From: Gemmatimonadota bacterium
Lineage (GTDB): Bacteria; Gemmatimonadota; Gemmatimonadetes; Gemmatimonadales; Gemmatimonadaceae
Length of the DNA stretch: 64,000 nucleotides
Direction of reading: 5' to 3'
Assembly (NCBI GenBank): GCA_028287235.1
Contig: JAQBQB010000020.1
Span: forward strand, 248,001 to 312,000
How positions within the stretch are numbered: the stretch's first letter is position 1; every line of letters begins with the position of its first letter. Below are positions 24,978 to 36,551 of the stretch, one piece after another. A program made the position numbers and the translations under genes. Below the pieces are notes generated by a model. The model was given only the letters and a program-made list of their open reading frames with translations, did not search any database and was not told the DNA's origin.

Positions 24978-26079
24978 AGAATCCGCGCACGGCGTCGGTG
25001 ACTTCGTTGAGCTGCGACGTCGTGAGCTCCGGGTAAACCGGGAGCGACAACACTTCTCGCGCGGCGCGCTCGGACTCGGGACACGAGCCCTGCTTGTAGC
25101 CGAGATACGCGAAGCAGGGCTGCAAGTGCAGCGGCAACGGATAGTAGATCGAGTTGCCGATCTGGCGCTCCTTGAGGAACGCCTGCAGCTCGTCGCGTCG
25201 GTCGGTGCGGATGGTGTACTGGTTGAAGATCGATTCGTTCCGCGGATCGACGTACGGCGTCGTCATGCCCGCAAGATCGGCGAAGGCGGCGTTGTAGTAC
25301 GCCGCGTTCTCTCGGCGCTTCGCGCTCCATGCGGCGAGATGCGGCAGCTTGGCGCTCAGCACCACCGCTTGCAGGGCATCGAGCCGGCTGTTGAAGCCCA
25401 CTTCGTCATGGAAGTACTGCTTCGCGCCGCCGTGCATGCGGAGACGCTTGAGGCGGGCGGCCAACGCTTCGTCCTGCGTGACCATCATGCCGCCATCACC
25501 GTAGCCGCCGAGGTTCTTCGAGGGAAAGAAGCTGAAGGTGCCGATCGTCGGAACTTCGCCCGCCATCCGCCACTCGCCGTCGATCGATTGCCGCGCGCCG
25601 ATCGATTGCGCGGCGTCTTCGATCACGGGAAGGCCCGGGAGCGCGGTCATGATCTCCGTTAGCGGTGCCATCTGACCGAATAGATCGACCGGCATCACCG
25701 CCTTCGTCTTCGACGTTCGCGCCGCCGCGGCCGCGTCGGGACGAATGTTGTAGGTCTTCGGATCGATGTCGACGAACACGGGCGTGGCGCCCACGTTGTG
25801 AATCGTGCCCGCGGTCGCGAAGAAGGTAAACGGCGTGGTGATGACCTCGTCGCCGCGGCCACAATCGAGCGCGCGGAGGGCGAGCAAGAGCGCGTCGGTT
25901 CCGTTCGCGCATCCCACCGCGTAGTTCGTATGCGACAGCTCGGCGACCTCGCGCTCCAGTTTCTCGACGGCCGCGCCAAGAATGAAGAGCTGCGAGTCGA
26001 CGAGATCGATCAGGGCGGGAAGTACTTCATCTCGGATCGTGGCGTGCTGCGCACGTAGATCCAGCAGAGGGACGGCCAT
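24967..26079 (-). CDS. wbpE: DegT/DnrJ/EryC1/StrS-family sugar aminotransferase (WbpE type)
   Basis: 370 residues. PLP-dependent: Lys188 in TFSFFPSKNLGGYGDGG forms the Schiff base, Asp155 in VIEDAAQSIGA pairs with the pyridine nitrogen, and the N-terminal CANGTDALLLALRAL binds phosphate. The family aminates 3- or 4-keto sugar nucleotides. Next to a WbpB-type 3-dehydrogenase and a WbpD-type acetyltransferase, the likely reaction is amination of the 3-keto UDP-GlcNAc-uronate with glutamate as donor. The 32-base spacer before the start is AT-rich (TTTTCGCGAATTTTT) for this genome. Confidence 0.9.
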   Translation of the reverse strand: MAVPLLDLRAQHATIRDEVLPALIDLVDSQLFILGAAVEKLEREVAELSHTNYAVGCANGTDALLLALRALDCGRGDEVITTPFTFFATAGTIHNVGATPVFVDIDPKTYNIRPDAAAAARTSKTKAVMPVDLFGQMAPLTEIMTALPGLPVIEDAAQSIGARQSIDGEWRMAGEVPTIGTFSFFPSKNLGGYGDGGMMVTQDEALAARLKRLRMHGGAKQYFHDEVGFNSRLDALQAVVLSAKLPHLAAWSAKRRENAAYYNAAFADLAGMTTPYVDPRNESIFNQYTIRTDRRDELQAFLKERQIGNSIYYPLPLHLQPCFAYLGYKQGSCPESERAAREVLSLPVYPELTTSQLNEVTDAVRGFYGR

Positions 26080-26111
26080 GGAAAAATTCGCGAAAAGTGA
26101 GAATTGACTGA

Positions 26112-27155
26112 TCAGCCCTTAAAACTAAGCGGGATCGGCACTTCAGCGCCTGTTTTGGCCGCTTCGTAGATGCCGAGGATGATCTCGAGCGACTTGCGGC
26201 CTGCGCGCCCGTCGGTCTCCGGCTTCGCCTCGCCACGCAGCACCGCGAGCACGTTGCGGTAGTAGCCCTCGTGCCCGAAGCCATAGACATTCGGCGGGTT
26301 GGTGCTCGCCGCCTCGACGAGCTTGTCGTCGTCGTCGTAGTCGGCAAAGGTCCAGTGCTCCACGCGGTTCACCGCCGTGCCGCCGATCTTCACCGAGCCC
26401 TTCTCGCCGAGGATCGTGATCGACCCCTCGAGATTCTTGGGGTACGTCAGCACGTTGACCTCGATCACGCCGAGGGCGCCGGAGCGGAACTTGAGCAGGC
26501 CGATGCCCGAGTCCTCGGCCTCGATGCGCCGCGCCTGCGTCGCGGTCTTCGCCGAGATGGACTCGACGGGCCCCACGAGCCACTGCATCAGATCGACGTA
26601 GTGGCTCGCCTGGTTCATGATGGCCCCGCCGTCGAACTCCCACGTGCCGCGCCACGGCTCGGCGTCGTAGTACTCCTGCGGCCGCTGCCAGCGGACGGTG
26701 ACGTTGGCCATGTAGATCCGGCCAAACCGGCCCTTGTCCACGGCGCGCTTCAACAGCTGCACCGGTGGGTTGAGCCGATTCTGCTTGACGACGAAGAGCT
26801 GCACGCCCGCGTCGTCACAGGCCCGCACCAGCTCGTCCGCCTGCGCGAGCGAGAGGGACATCGGCTTCTCGGTCACCACGTGTTTGCCGGCGCGCGCCGC
26901 CGCGGCGCCCTGCGCCGAATGGATCCCCGACGGCGTGCAGATCGCGACGACGTCGATCTCGCCCGCTCGCAACATCTCGTCGAGCGACGCGAAGGCCGGC
27001 ACGCCCTGCTCGTCCCCGGCGCGCCGCGCGCGCTCGGCGTCGAGGTCGGCGACCGCGGCAAGCGTGAGCCCGTCGACCTTTCGCAGCGCGTCGAAATGGT
27101 TCTTGCTGATGCGGCCGCAGCCGACCAGGCCTACCCGAAACGACCGTGCGGTCAT
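26112..27155 (-). CDS. wbpB: Gfo/Idh/MocA-family sugar-nucleotide dehydrogenase (WbpB type)
   Basis: 347 residues from ATG at 27155. NAD-binding [16 protein letters not shown] at 9-24, then EKP at 96-98 (Lys97 is the usual catalytic or cofactor-contact Lys). The [13 protein letters not shown] and [11 protein letters not shown] segments match the WbpB/WlbA group, which oxidises UDP-GlcNAc-uronate at C3. The start overlaps the wbpD stop by 4 bases. The substrate is inferred from the neighbours. Confidence 0.9.
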   Translation of the reverse strand: MTARSFRVGLVGCGRISKNHFDALRKVDGLTLAAVADLDAERARRAGDEQGVPAFASLDEMLRAGEIDVVAICTPSGIHSAQGAAAARAGKHVVTEKPMSLSLAQADELVRACDDAGVQLFVVKQNRLNPPVQLLKRAVDKGRFGRIYMANVTVRWQRPQEYYDAEPWRGTWEFDGGAIMNQASHYVDLMQWLVGPVESISAKTATQARRIEAEDSGIGLLKFRSGALGVIEVNVLTYPKNLEGSITILGEKGSVKIGGTAVNRVEHWTFADYDDDDKLVEAASTNPPNVYGFGHEGYYRNVLAVLRGEAKPETDGRAGRKSLEIILGIYEAAKTGAEVPIPLSFKG

Positions 27156-27754
27156 GGAGTCCCCTGGCTCGAGTCCACGCGGGCGATGCCCTCGCCCCGC
27201 CGCGCATACGACGTTCCGCAGGCGGCGCAGGTTCCGACACCGCCGTCGGGCAGGCGTTCCCCACACTCGCACATCCACCCGATGCGCCGCGCGGGCACGC
27301 CGGCCATGAGCGCGTACGGAAGCACGTCCTTCGTGATGACCGCGCCCGCGCCGATGAACGCATATTCGCCGAGCGTCACGCCGCAGACGATCGTCGCATT
27401 CGCGCCGATGGACGAGCCGCGCTTGACCAGCGTCCGCTTGTATTCGCTCTTCCGCGAGACGTGACTGCGCGGATTGATCACGTTCGTGAACACCATCGAC
27501 GGCCCACAGAACACGTCGTCCTCGAGCTCCACGCCCTCGTACACCGACACGTTGTTCTGGATCTTGGCATTGTTCCCGATGCGCGTGCCGTTCATCACGA
27601 CGACGTTCTGTCCGAGGCTGCACCGCTCGCCGATGACGGCGCCGGGCATGACGTGGCAGAAGTGCCAAATTTTTGTCCCCGCGCCGATCGTCGCGCCCGC
27701 GTCGACGTACGCCGACTCGTGCACGAACACGTCGGCGCCGCCGCTCGCGCTCAC
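27152..27754 (-). CDS. wbpD: Left-handed beta-helix sugar N-acetyltransferase (WbpD type)
   Basis: 200 residues from GTG at 27754, overlapping the carB stop by 4 bases. Hexapeptide repeats run from [20 protein letters not shown] to [27 protein letters not shown], the trimeric LbH acetyltransferase fold using acetyl-CoA. The tail holds a zinc-ribbon-like pair, CECG near residue 165 and CAACG near 178, common in WbpD relatives. It would acetylate the 3-amino group made by WbpE. The long upstream open frame is carB antisense-free overlap and not part of this protein. Confidence 0.88.
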   Translation of the reverse strand: MSASGGADVFVHESAYVDAGATIGAGTKIWHFCHVMPGAVIGERCSLGQNVVVMNGTRIGNNAKIQNNVSVYEGVELEDDVFCGPSMVFTNVINPRSHVSRKSEYKRTLVKRGSSIGANATIVCGVTLGEYAFIGAGAVITKDVLPYALMAGVPARRIGWMCECGERLPDGGVGTCAACGTSYARRGEGIARVDSSQGTP

Positions 27755-30700
27755 GCGGTCACCTGTCCGATGTCCGCCTGCCACTCCTGCAGCGACTTGA
27801 CCCGCGGGCGGCGCGAGCGAAGCGACAGGATCGCGTCGCACGCCGCACTCGCGGCGGACATGGTGGTGGTGTACGACACGCGGTTCACGATCGCGGCCTG
27901 CCGCAACAGATAGTCGTCGAGCTGCGCGTGCTTGCCCATGGGCGTGTTGATGAGCAATTGCGCATCGTGGTTCACGATCATGTCGAGACAGTTCGGCCGG
28001 CCTTCGTGCACCTTGAACACTCGCTGCGCCGGAATGCCGCGCGCCCGCAGGTACGCCGCCGTACCCGCCGTAGCCATGATCTCGAAGCCCATCTCGTGGA
28101 AGCGACGCGCGATCGGTGTCACCGTCGGCTTGTCGGAGTCGATCACCGTGATCAACACGACGCCCTCGAGCGGCAGGCCGTTCGACGCCGCGAGCTGCGC
28201 CTTGGCGAACGCCGAGCCGAACGAGTCGGAGATGCCCATGCACTCGCCGGTCGACCGCATCTCGGGGCCGAGCACGGGATCGGTGCCGGGGAACTTGTTG
28301 AACGGGAACACCGCCTCTTTCACCGAGACGTAGGGCGGAATGATCTCCTCGGTGAAGCCGATCTCCTCGAGCGTGTCGCCCACCATCACCCGCGCGGCGA
28401 GCGAGGCCAGCGGAACGCCGATCGCCTTGGAGACAAACGGAATCGTTCGGCTGGCGCGCGGGTTCACCTCGAGCACGTACACCACGCCGTTCTTGATCGC
28501 GTACTGCACGTTGATCAGGCCCACCACGCCGAGCGCTTTCGCCAGCGACACGGTCTGCTCGCGCATCGACTGCATGTCGGCCGCGCCGATGAGATACGGC
28601 GGCAGCACGCACGCCGAATCGCCGGAGTGGATACCGGCGTCCTCGATGTGCTGCATGATGCCGCCGATCACGACGCGCGTGCCGTCGGAGATCGCGTCGA
28701 CGTCGCACTCGAATGCGTCCTCGAGAAAGCGGTCGACGAGCACAGGCCGCTCCTCCGACACGCGCACCGCGGTGGCGAAGTAGCTCCGGAGCGATTCCGA
28801 GTCGTACACGATCTGCATGGCCCGCCCGCCCAACACGTACGATGGCCGCACCAGCACCGGATATCCGATGCGCTCCGCAATCTCGAGCGCTTCGTCCACG
28901 CTCGTCGCGGTTCCGTTCGGCGGCTGCTGGAGTCCGAGCTCGCGCGCGATCTTGTCGAAGCGCCGGCGGTCCTCCGCTACGTCGATCGAGTCGGGAGAGG
29001 TGCCGAGAATGCGCACGCCGGCCGCCTCGAGCTGCCGCGTGAGCTTGAGCGGCGTCTGTCCGCCGAGCTGCACGACGACCCCTTCGGGCTTTTCGCGATC
29101 GACGATCTCGAGGACGTCCTCGAAGGTGAGCGGCTCGAAGTACAGCTTGTCGGACGTGTCGAAGTCCGTCGACACCGTCTCGGGGTTCGAGTTGATCATG
29201 ATCGTCTCGAACCCGCGCTCGCGCAGCGCCATCACGGCGCGCACGCAGCAGTAGTCGAACTCCACACCCTGCCCGATCCGATTGGGTCCGCTGCCCAAGA
29301 TCACGACGGAGCGTTTGTCCGTCTTCGGCGCTTCGTTCTCCTCGTCGTAGCTGCCGTAGAGATACGGGGTCGCCGACGGGAACTCACCCGCGCAGGTGTC
29401 CACCATCTTGTACGCGGGCCGGACGTTCATCGCCCAGCGGCGCGCGCGAACCGCGTCCTCGCTCTCGCCGCGCAGCGTGCCGAGCTGACGATCGGAGAAC
29501 CCCATGCGCTTCATGCGGCGCGTGGCGTCGGCCGTGACGTCGTCGAGCGCCGCATACTCGCGCTCCGACTCGATCAGCTCCGACATCTGGTTCAGGAACC
29601 AGGGGTCGATCGCCGTGAGATCGTACACGTCGGCGACCGTGAAGCCCCGCTCGAGGGCACGCTTGACCTGGAAGATGCGCTCGGGCGTCGGCTGGCGGAG
29701 CGCGCCGCGCAGCGCCTCGTCGGTCTCGTCGGGCAGGCGGTCGTCGATCGGCCTCGTGGCGGTCGTCCACCCGTGGCGCCCCGTCTCGAGCGCGCGCAGC
29801 GACTTCTGGAACGCTTCCTTGAACGTGCGGCCGATCGACATCGCCTCGCCCACCGACTTCATCTGCGTCGTGAGGTACGGGCTCGCCGAGGGAAATTTCT
29901 CGAAGGCGAAGCGCGGCACTTTCACGACGACGTAGTCGAGCACCGGCTCGAAGGATGCCGGCGTCGTCTTGGTGATGTCGTTCGTGATCTCGTCGAGGCG
30001 ATAACCCACGGCGAGCTTGGCGCCGATGCGCGCGATCGGGAAGCCCGTCGCCTTGGAGGCCAGCGCCGACGAGCGCGACACGCGCGGATTCATCTCGATG
30101 ATGAGCATCTCGCCGTCGCGAGGATTCACCGCGAATTGGATGTTGCAGCCGCCGGCGTCGACACCGACCTCGCGGATGATCGCCACGGCCGCGTCGCGCA
30201 TGACCTGATATTCGCGGTCGGTGAGCGTCATCGCCGGCGCCACGGTGATCGAGTCACCGGTGTGCACGCCCATGGGATCGAGATTCTCGATCGAGCAGAC
30301 GATCACGACGTTATCCTCGTGGTCGCGCATCACCTCGAGCTCGAACTCCTTCCAGCCGATCAGGCTGCGCTCCACCAGCACCTGCGTCGTCGGCGACTGA
30401 TCGAGGCCGTGACGCACGATCTGCTCGAACTCTTCGCGGTTGTAGGCGATGCCGCCGCCGGTGCCGCCGAGCGTGAACGACGGCCGAATGATGGCCGGAA
30501 AGCCCGTCGTGGCGAGGATCTCCAGCGCCTCGTCGAAGTTCTCGGCGATCCCGCCCGCGGCCACGCCGAGACCGATGCGGTGCATCGCCTCGGAGAACAG
30601 CTTGCGGTCCTCGGCGATCGCGATGGCGTGCGCCGTGGCGCCGATCAGCTCGACGTCGTACTTCTCGAGCGCGCCGGACTGCGAGAGCGACATGGCGACG

Positions 30701-30973
30701 TTGAGCGCCGTCTGGCCGCCCATCGTGGGCAGGATCGCGTCGGGGCGTTCCTTCTCCAGGATCAACTCGACGAACTCCGGCGTCACCGGCTCGATGTACG
30801 TCCGATCCGCGAACTCGGGATCGGTCATGATCGTGGCCGGATTCGAGTTGATGAGGATTACCTCATACCCTTCCTCCTTCAGCGCCTTGGTGGCCTGCGT
30901 TCCGGAGTAATCGAATTCAGCGGCTTGCCCGATGATGATCGGGCCAGAACCGATTACGAGGATGCGGTGCAGG

Positions 30974-30990
<17 letters not shown>
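27751..30990 (-). CDS. carB: Carbamoyl-phosphate synthase large subunit
   Basis: 1079 residues from ATG at 30990; E. coli CarB is 1073. It makes carbamoyl phosphate from bicarbonate, ATP and glutamine-derived ammonia for pyrimidines and arginine. Two ATP-grasp halves are visible: the first begins [21 protein letters not shown], the second [21 protein letters not shown] near residue 570, with [10 protein letters not shown] and [10 protein letters not shown] in the respective domains, and a MGS-like allosteric domain at the C-terminus ([26 protein letters not shown]). The placement is odd: it overlaps rmd by 17 bases and wbpD by 4 in a sugar-nucleotide operon. carA is not nearby. Confidence 0.97.
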
Positions 30991-32919
<1,929 letters not shown>

Positions 32920-32930
32920 CTAATGGTTAG

Positions 32931-32957
32931 AAAAAAGGGGAGCCCGAAAGCTCCCCT
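32931..32957 (-). terminator. Intrinsic terminator of the alpha ribosomal operon
   Basis: On the minus strand AGGGGAGC pairs perfectly with GCTCCCCT (8-bp stem, 6-base loop, 32936-32957) followed by a run of six T residues (32936-32931) and TCT. It lies about 30 bases past the rpmB stop and before gmd, so it separates the ribosomal operon from the sugar-nucleotide operon. Confidence 0.88.
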
Positions 32958-32988
32958 CGTTGCCCGCGCGATGCTCACGATGGCAATG

Positions 32989-33219
32989 TCACGCCAACGC
33001 CGCTTGGGCTGCCTGCCCGCGGGGGGCGCGCTTGACCTTGCCGGAGTTCATGCAGCGCGTGCAGACCTTGACCTTCTCGATCTTGCCGTCGACCACGGTG
33101 CGCATGACCTGCAGGTTCGGCTTCCACGTGCGGCGGGTCTTGTTGTTCGCGTGCGACACGTTGTTGCCGAACGCGACGCCCTTCTTGCACGAGTAGCAGA
33201 TGTTTCGCTGGATCGCCAT
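32989..33219 (-). CDS. rpmB: 50S ribosomal protein L28
   Basis: 76 residues. It contains the L28 pattern with paired cysteines (CYSCKKG near residue 8 and [10 protein letters not shown] near 54) that can bind zinc, and [18 protein letters not shown]. It starts 3 bases after the rplQ stop, so it is translated as the last gene of the alpha operon, not with rpmG as in many genomes. A terminator follows. Confidence 0.95.
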   Translation of the reverse strand: MAIQRNICYSCKKGVAFGNNVSHANNKTRRTWKPNLQVMRTVVDGKIEKVKVCTRCMNSGKVKRAPRGQAAQAALA

Positions 33220-33222
33220 GGC

Positions 33223-33579
33223 TCAGCCCTCGACGAGTTCGATGCGCGCCATCTCGGCGCCGTCACCCTTGCGGTGGCCGGTCTTGAGAATGCGCGTGTA
33301 ACCGCCGGGACGCGAGGCGAACTTCGGTCCGAGCTCCTGGAACAACTTGTCCGCCGTCTCGCGCTTGTGGATGTGGCGCACGGCCTGACGACGGTCGTGC
33401 AGCGTTCCCGAGCGCGCCTTGGTGATCAGCTTCTCGATGAACGGCCGCATTTCCTTCGCCTTCGCTTCCGTGGTCTCGATCGCGCCGTGCTCGATGAGCG
33501 ACGAGGCGAGATTCCGCATGAGGGCGAGCTTCTGTTCACTGGTCCGGCGAAGCTGGCGCCCCGCTTTACGATGCCGCAT
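33223..33579 (-). CDS. rplQ: 50S ribosomal protein L17
   Basis: 118 residues from ATG at 33579 (MRHRKAGRQLRRTSEQKLAL, the standard L17 start). TTEAKAKEMRPFIEKLIT and GGYTRILKTGHRKGDGAEMA are conserved family segments. It lies 5 bases after rpoA and 3 before rpmB. The longer upstream frame overlaps rpoA and is rejected. Confidence 0.96.
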   Translation of the reverse strand: MRHRKAGRQLRRTSEQKLALMRNLASSLIEHGAIETTEAKAKEMRPFIEKLITKARSGTLHDRRQAVRHIHKRETADKLFQELGPKFASRPGGYTRILKTGHRKGDGAEMARIELVEG

Positions 33580-33584
33580 GTGCC

Positions 33585-34658
33585 TTACTCCTCCATGTCG
33601 TCGGGCGCCGCGGCGGCGGCACGGCTCGGCGGTGTGCCCCAATCGAGCACACGCACGCTGCCGTCTCCGCCTTCCTCGAACCGCATCCCGAAATTCAAGC
33701 CTTCACGCTCGAGCAGATCGGCGATCTCCTGGAGCGACTTCTTACCGAAGTTCTTCACCTGCAAAATCTGGCTCTCGGTCTGGCGAACCAGATCACCCAG
33801 CGTGCGGATGTTCGAGTTCTTGAGCGAGTTCACCGAGCGAACGGACAGCTCGAGATCGTCAATCGGCGTGCGGAGCAGCCCGCCGAGGCGCGCGCCGTCA
33901 CCGGCGCCGTTCTCGCTGGCCGTGCCGATCGGCGCCGACGAATGCGAACCGAAGTCCGCGAAGTACTGGAAGTGCGTCTGCGCCAGCGCGGCCGCATAGC
34001 TCACCGCTTCTTCCGGCGAGATCGTGCCGTTGGTCTCGACCGTGAGGACGAGACGATCGTAGTCGGTCCGCTGACCCACACGGGTTTCGGCCACCGTGAA
34101 ATTGCAGCGGCGGACCGGATTGTAGATCGAGTCGATGCGGACGAGATCGACCGGAAGTCCACGGTCGAGCGGGTGCTGGTCGGACTCGATGTAGCCGCGG
34201 CCCTTGTTCACGTACAGGTCGACGTTGAGATCGCGGTCGTCCTGCAGGGTGAAGAGGTGGTGCGCGGGATCGATGATGCGCACGCCGCCCGCGCTGCTGA
34301 TGTCGGCCGCGGTGACCGCGCCGGACTCCGACTTGGAGATGTGCAGCACGACGTCTTCGACGTCGTCGGGCAGAGAGAGCGTCAGCGTCTTGAGATTGCC
34401 GATGATCTGGTGCACGTCTTCGACGACGCCAGGAATGGTCTGGTGCTCGTGGACCACGCCGTCGATGCGGAAGCCCCACACCGCGGAACCGCGGAGGGAG
34501 GACAGGAGCATGCGACGCATCGAGTTGCCGAGCGTGTGGCCGAAGCCACGCTCGAGCGGCTGCAGCCGGAACTCGGCGACGTTATTGGCATCTTCGCGCT
34601 TGGTCGCTTCGACCAGCTGCGGGCGGACGAGTCCGCGGAGATCAATCGTGTTGGGCAT
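33585..34658 (-). CDS. rpoA: DNA-directed RNA polymerase subunit alpha
   Basis: 357 residues. The N-terminal domain (FGHTLGNSMRRMLLSS, near 36-51) dimerises and assembles polymerase; the C-terminal domain (ELSVRSVNSLKNSNIRTLGDL ... NFGKKSLQEI, near 270-320) contacts activators and UP elements. The extreme C-terminus is an extra acidic/Ala-rich tail. No clear Shine-Dalgarno precedes the ATG (upstream is CGAATTTTCCTA). A 267-base spacer with strong hairpins separates it from rpsD. Confidence 0.97.
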   Translation of the reverse strand: MPNTIDLRGLVRPQLVEATKREDANNVAEFRLQPLERGFGHTLGNSMRRMLLSSLRGSAVWGFRIDGVVHEHQTIPGVVEDVHQIIGNLKTLTLSLPDDVEDVVLHISKSESGAVTAADISSAGGVRIIDPAHHLFTLQDDRDLNVDLYVNKGRGYIESDQHPLDRGLPVDLVRIDSIYNPVRRCNFTVAETRVGQRTDYDRLVLTVETNGTISPEEAVSYAAALAQTHFQYFADFGSHSSAPIGTASENGAGDGARLGGLLRTPIDDLELSVRSVNSLKNSNIRTLGDLVRQTESQILQVKNFGKKSLQEIADLLEREGLNFGMRFEEGGDGSVRVLDWGTPPSRAAAAAPDDMEE

Positions 34659-34925
34659 TAGGAAAATTCGTGTATTACGGTCTTACCAGGAATCGCCCTG
34701 GTATCGCCCTACCCCGCCCTTCACGCGCGGTAGGCTCGAACGGGAGTGAGGTCCCGACCACAGCGACAGGTTCTGGGGTTTCGTGGCTGGGGCTCAGGGG
34801 AAGTACGTCGCGCCTGAGGCGCGACTCGATGGGTGAACCTTGCGGCATCCCCATACGGAGCGGCGCGCCCAAGGCGCGCCGCACACCTTCCCTAAACCCT
34901 ACACCCGGTACCCTAACCCCTGCCT
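34659..34925. other. rpsD-rpoA spacer with two perfect hairpins
   Basis: This 267-base gap sits inside an otherwise tightly packed ribosomal operon. GTCGCGCC (34807-34814) pairs with GGCGCGAC (34818-34825) around TGA. GCGGCGCGCC (34860-34869) pairs with GGCGCGCCGC (34873-34882) around CAA. Neither is followed by a T-run on the minus strand, so attenuation, RNA processing or message stability are the likely roles. No open frame in it looks like a protein, and no convincing promoter for rpoA is visible. Confidence 0.75.
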
Positions 34926-35561
34926 TTACTTCGAGTACAGTTCGACGACCAGCTGTTCCTGCGCGGCAATCGGAATGCTCGCGCGCGCGGGGCGCTCCAG
35001 CATCCGGCCGCTGAATGAATCGCGGTCCACCGCGAGCCACGCCAACGGCGCGCCACGGCCGGCCTGATCCATGGCCGCCAACACCGGCTGCACTTCGCGC
35101 GACTTCTGGCGAATCTTCACTTCCTCGCCCGGCGCGACCATGTAGCTGGGGATGTCGACCGACTTGCCGTTGATCTCCACATGCCGGTGCCGAATGAGCT
35201 GACGTGCAGCTTTACGGCTCGCAGCGAAACCCATGCGGTAGATCATGTTATCCAACCGACTCTCAAGTGCTGCGAGAAGGTTGTGGCCCGTGATGCCCGG
35301 CAGCGAGCGCACCTTTTGGAAGGTGTTCCGGAACTGTTGCTCGCTCAGACCATAGATGCGCTTGATCTTCTGCTTTTCCCGAAGCTGCTTCGAGTACTCC
35401 GACGCCTTGCGGCGGCGGGCCGTGCTCTGGCCGTGCTGGCCCGGAGCATACGGACGACGCTCGACCGGACACTTCTCGGTAAAGCACTTGGTGCCCTTCA
35501 GGAAAAGCTTCGTTCCTTCACGCCGACACTGCTTGCAGCTCGGCCCAGTATACCGACCCAT
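34926..35561 (-). CDS. rpsD: 30S ribosomal protein S4
   Basis: 211 residues. It begins MGRYTGPSCKQCRREG with the zinc-type cysteines (CKQCRREG and later KCFTEKC), so it is the C+ form of S4. The S4 RNA-binding domain follows (RLDNMIYRMGFAASRKAARQLIRHRHVEINGK near 92-123). S4 nucleates 30S assembly and in some bacteria represses its own operon. Spaced 3 bases after rpsK. Confidence 0.96.
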   Translation of the reverse strand: MGRYTGPSCKQCRREGTKLFLKGTKCFTEKCPVERRPYAPGQHGQSTARRRKASEYSKQLREKQKIKRIYGLSEQQFRNTFQKVRSLPGITGHNLLAALESRLDNMIYRMGFAASRKAARQLIRHRHVEINGKSVDIPSYMVAPGEEVKIRQKSREVQPVLAAMDQAGRGAPLAWLAVDRDSFSGRMLERPARASIPIAAQEQLVVELYSK

Positions 35562-35564
35562 GGC

Positions 35565-35942
35565 TCAGACTCTCCGACGCTTGGGAGGACGGCAACCGTT
35601 GTGCGGGATCGGCGTCACGTCCTTGATGGACTTGACCTGCAGACCCGCCGTTGCCAGCGCCTGGATCGCCGATTCACGGCCGGAGCCCGGCCCCTGCACG
35701 CGCACGTGCACGCGCTTGACCCCAGCGGTCAGCGCTTCGCGCGCGCACTGCTCGGCCGCGACCGTCGCGGCGAAGGGCGTGCTCTTCTTGGAGCCCTTGA
35801 ACCCGGCTTTGCCGGACGAGCCCCAGGACACAGCGTTGCCGTGCGTGTCCGTGATCGTGATCGTCGTGTTGTTGAACGTCGCACTGATGTGCGCGACGCC
35901 CTCCGCTTCCACAACGCGCTTTGCTTTCTTCCCAGTAGCCAT
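35565..35942 (-). CDS. rpsK: 30S ribosomal protein S11
   Basis: 125 residues: [22 protein letters not shown] near 20-41 and the C-terminal [22 protein letters not shown]-type tail conserved in S11, which forms part of the 30S platform by the mRNA exit. It follows rpsM by 6 bases in the usual order. Confidence 0.97.
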   Translation of the reverse strand: MATGKKAKRVVEAEGVAHISATFNNTTITITDTHGNAVSWGSSGKAGFKGSKKSTPFAATVAAEQCAREALTAGVKRVHVRVQGPGSGRESAIQALATAGLQVKSIKDVTPIPHNGCRPPKRRRV

Positions 35943-35948
35943 AATTGT

Positions 35949-36326
35949 TTACTTGGTGACCTTCTTTTTGCCGGCGATCGCGCGGCGCGGCCCCTTCTTG
36001 GTGCGCGCGTTGGTATGCGTCCGCTGTCCGCGGACCGGCAGACCACGGCGGTGACGGATTCCGCGGTAGGAGCCGATGTCCATCAATCGCTTGATGTTCA
36101 TCGCCACTTCCGTGCGGAGCGCGCCTTCAACCTTGTGATCGCGCTCGATGACGCCGCGAATCTTGTTGACGTCCGCGTCGGTGAGATCGCGAATGCGCAG
36201 GGATGCATCGATGCCCGCCTTCTGGAGAATCTCCAGAGCCGCGTGGCGACCGATGCCATAGATGTACGTCAATCCGATCTCGACCTTCTTGTCACGCGGG
36301 AGATCGACGCCAGCAATACGAGCCAT
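35949..36326 (-). CDS. rpsM: 30S ribosomal protein S13
   Basis: 125 residues, beginning [21 protein letters not shown], with [11 protein letters not shown] and the C-terminal [20 protein letters not shown] that reaches the P-site tRNA. Start and length are typical. It lies 6 bases after rpmJ. Confidence 0.97.
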   Translation of the reverse strand: MARIAGVDLPRDKKVEIGLTYIYGIGRHAALEILQKAGIDASLRIRDLTDADVNKIRGVIERDHKVEGALRTEVAMNIKRLMDIGSYRGIRHRRGLPVRGQRTHTNARTKKGPRRAIAGKKKVTK

Positions 36327-36332
36327 AGTTGA

Positions 36333-36449
36333 TTAGCCCTGACGCTGCTTATGCTTTGGGTTGCGTTTGCAGATAATGCGAGTCACGCCGTTGCGCTTCA
36401 CAACTTTGCAATGCTCACAAATCGGCTTCACGCTTGTGCGAACTTTCAC
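36333..36449 (-). CDS. rpmJ: 50S ribosomal protein L36
   Basis: 38 residues from GTG at 36449, too short for usual ORF cut-offs. It reads [17 protein letters not shown] and then [19 protein letters not shown]; Cys11, Cys14, Cys27 and His33 are the zinc ligands, so this is the zinc-binding form. GGAG lies about 8 bases upstream. It is the first gene of the operon; infA, often just upstream, is not here, and the 100 bases beyond it to pyrF hold no gene. An AT-rich stretch at 36481-36520 is the likely promoter region. Confidence 0.96.
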   Translation of the reverse strand: MKVRTSVKPICEHCKVVKRNGVTRIICKRNPKHKQRQG

Positions 36450-36551
36450 AGGCGCTCCGGCACAGTACAGAACGAAAATTTCACGGACAGACACTAACAG
36501 TAATTAGGACCGTAACTTCAAGCAAGGGGATGGGTTGCTTGGTCTCTGAAC

